Notes under the pieces: model-generated
Seen by the model: only the letters and a program-made list of their open reading frames with translations
Database searches by the model: none
What the model was told of the DNA's origin: nothing
Translations under genes and position numbers: made by a program
In this document: piece after piece, positions 63,141-64,000 of the stretch
How the letters are laid out: each line of letters starts with the position of its first letter
How positions within the stretch are numbered: the first letter of the stretch is position 1
Assembly (NCBI RefSeq): GCF_003363135.1
Contig: NZ_QRBB01000001.1
Span: 1,710,501-1,774,500, forward strand
Reading direction: 5' to 3'
Length of the DNA stretch: 64,000 nt
Source: Alteriqipengyuania lutimaris
GTDB lineage: Bacteria > Pseudomonadota > Alphaproteobacteria > Sphingomonadales > Sphingomonadaceae

Positions 63141-64000
63141 ATGACCGACGACCTGCTGCCCGAAGGGCTGGCCGACAACCTGCCCGCGCAGTCCGCGCTG
63201 CTGACCCGTGCCATGCGCGCCGCGCTCGATGCGATGGACGCGCATGGCTACGACCGGGTCAGCCCGCCGCTGATCGAGTTCGAACGCTCGCTCGCGCGGC
63301 GGATGGACGGGTTGCAGACCCGCGCCATGTTCCGCTTCGTCGATCCGGCGAGCCTGCGCACGCTGGCGCTGCGGTCCGACATCACGCCGCAGATCGGGCG
63401 CATCGCCGCGACCGCGCTGGCCGACCGGGCGCGCCCCTTGCGCCTGTGCTACGCAGGCGAGGTCACGCGCATCGCCGCCGACCAGCTCGACCCCGTGCGC
63501 CAGCGCCTGCAGGTGGGCGCGGAGTTGATCGGGGCGGACAGCGTCGCCGCCGCGAGCGAGGTGGTGCTGATGGCGATCGAGGCGCTGGAGGCCGTGGGCG
63601 TGGGTGAGCTGTCGGTCGACTTCACGCTGCCCGACCTCGTCTCGACGCTGGCACAGGGAGCTTTTCCGCTGTCGGCCGAGCAGGCAGAGACCGTGCGGCG
63701 CGAACTCGATACCAAGGATGCCGGCGGGCTGAAGGCGGCGGGTGGCGAGGCCTTCCTGCCGCTGATCCATGCCGCCGGGCCGTTCGAGGATGCGCTGGCG
63801 AAGCTGCGCGCGGTGGACGCGGGCGGCGCGCTCGAAAGCCGGATCGCGGGGCTGGAGCAGATCGCGCAGGCCGTGGGCACTCGCGCACGTATCACGCTCG
63901 ACCCGACCGAGCGGCATGGCTTCGAATACCAGAGCTGGTTCGGCTTCACCGTCTATGCGGGTGGCTCGCGCCGGGCCTTGGGGCGGGGCGGGACCTACTG
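63141..64000 (+). CDS. hisZ: ATP phosphoribosyltransferase regulatory subunit HisZ (3' truncated)
   Basis: Open to the right edge; 286 codons visible, no stop. The translation begins MTDDLLPEGLADNLP. The HisRS-like core shows RVSPPLIEFERSL, MFRFVDPASLRTLALRSDITPQIGRI and RLCYAGEVTR, typical of the catalytically inactive class II synthetase paralogue that activates short-form HisG. HGFEYQSWFGFTVYAGG near the edge fits motif 3. hisG should follow downstream, outside the window. Confidence 0.9.
   Translation, partial: MTDDLLPEGLADNLPAQSALLTRAMRAALDAMDAHGYDRVSPPLIEFERSLARRMDGLQTRAMFRFVDPASLRTLALRSDITPQIGRIAATALADRARPLRLCYAGEVTRIAADQLDPVRQRLQVGAELIGADSVAAASEVVLMAIEALEAVGVGELSVDFTLPDLVSTLAQGAFPLSAEQAETVRRELDTKDAGGLKAAGGEAFLPLIHAAGPFEDALAKLRAVDAGGALESRIAGLEQIAQAVGTRARITLDPTERHGFEYQSWFGFTVYAGGSRRALGRGGTY

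Overview
The window is a dense, GC-rich chromosomal segment of an alphaproteobacterium, most likely a sphingomonad of the Erythrobacteraceae. This is inferred from the gene set, the DAP-type MurE, the alphaproteobacterial serC leader and the palindromic intergenic repeats. No 16S gene is present, so genus is not claimed. Coding density is high and many genes overlap by 1-4 bases. Long open frames opposite real genes are composition artefacts.

Layout. 1-10.6 kb is housekeeping: a 5'-truncated DUF3298-type lipoprotein, map, ccmAB (haem export), a pterin dehydratase, an SDR, a secreted S9 peptidase, an AlkA-like glycosylase, a 2Fe-2S ferredoxin, a cysteine synthase and two envelope proteins. 10.7-29.7 kb is a complete dcw cluster (mraZ rsmH ftsL ftsI murE murF mraY murD ftsW murG murC murB ddl ftsQ ftsA ftsZ) that makes peptidoglycan precursors and the divisome. 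It is preceded by a leader with a 10-bp-periodic repeat that resembles a MraZ operator. 29.7-36.4 kb holds a TPR/SPOR protein, a YbjN protein, a BI-1 membrane protein, a lipoprotein, tRNA-Ala(CGC), obgE and a complex-I-associated-type NAD(P)-binding protein. 36.4-45.5 kb is sulfur metabolism (cysH, DUF934, cysI, DUF2849 and a SUMT gene in one overlapping operon; sseA and a cystathionine beta-lyase nearby), plus an MscS channel and queF.

45.5-54.4 kb is the accessory highlight, a peptide-secretion locus. It encodes a C39-peptidase ABC exporter, its HlyD adaptor, a DUF6065-like protein, a two-helix putative immunity protein and four unrelated small precursors. All four carry a leader matching the double-glycine pattern (hydrophobic -12, E -8, hydrophobic -7, V -4, G -2, G/A -1). 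The cores are a Gly-rich hydrophobic bacteriocin-like peptide, an Ala-rich helical peptide, a five-unit PDPFPF repeat peptide and a Trp-rich acidic peptide. A CHASE2 hybrid histidine kinase and a LuxR-type response regulator bracket the precursors and probably control them. Strong hairpins and palindromes lie between the genes. No classical RiPP modification enzyme is recognisable.

54.4-64 kb returns to housekeeping: tRNA-Thr(TGT), a TM2 protein, an RNase H-fold-like protein, rarA, a PadR regulator with a collagen-like N-terminus, a glycosyltransferase, serC with a Shine-Dalgarno-sequestering leader hairpin, serA flanked by palindromic repeats, and a 3'-truncated hisZ.
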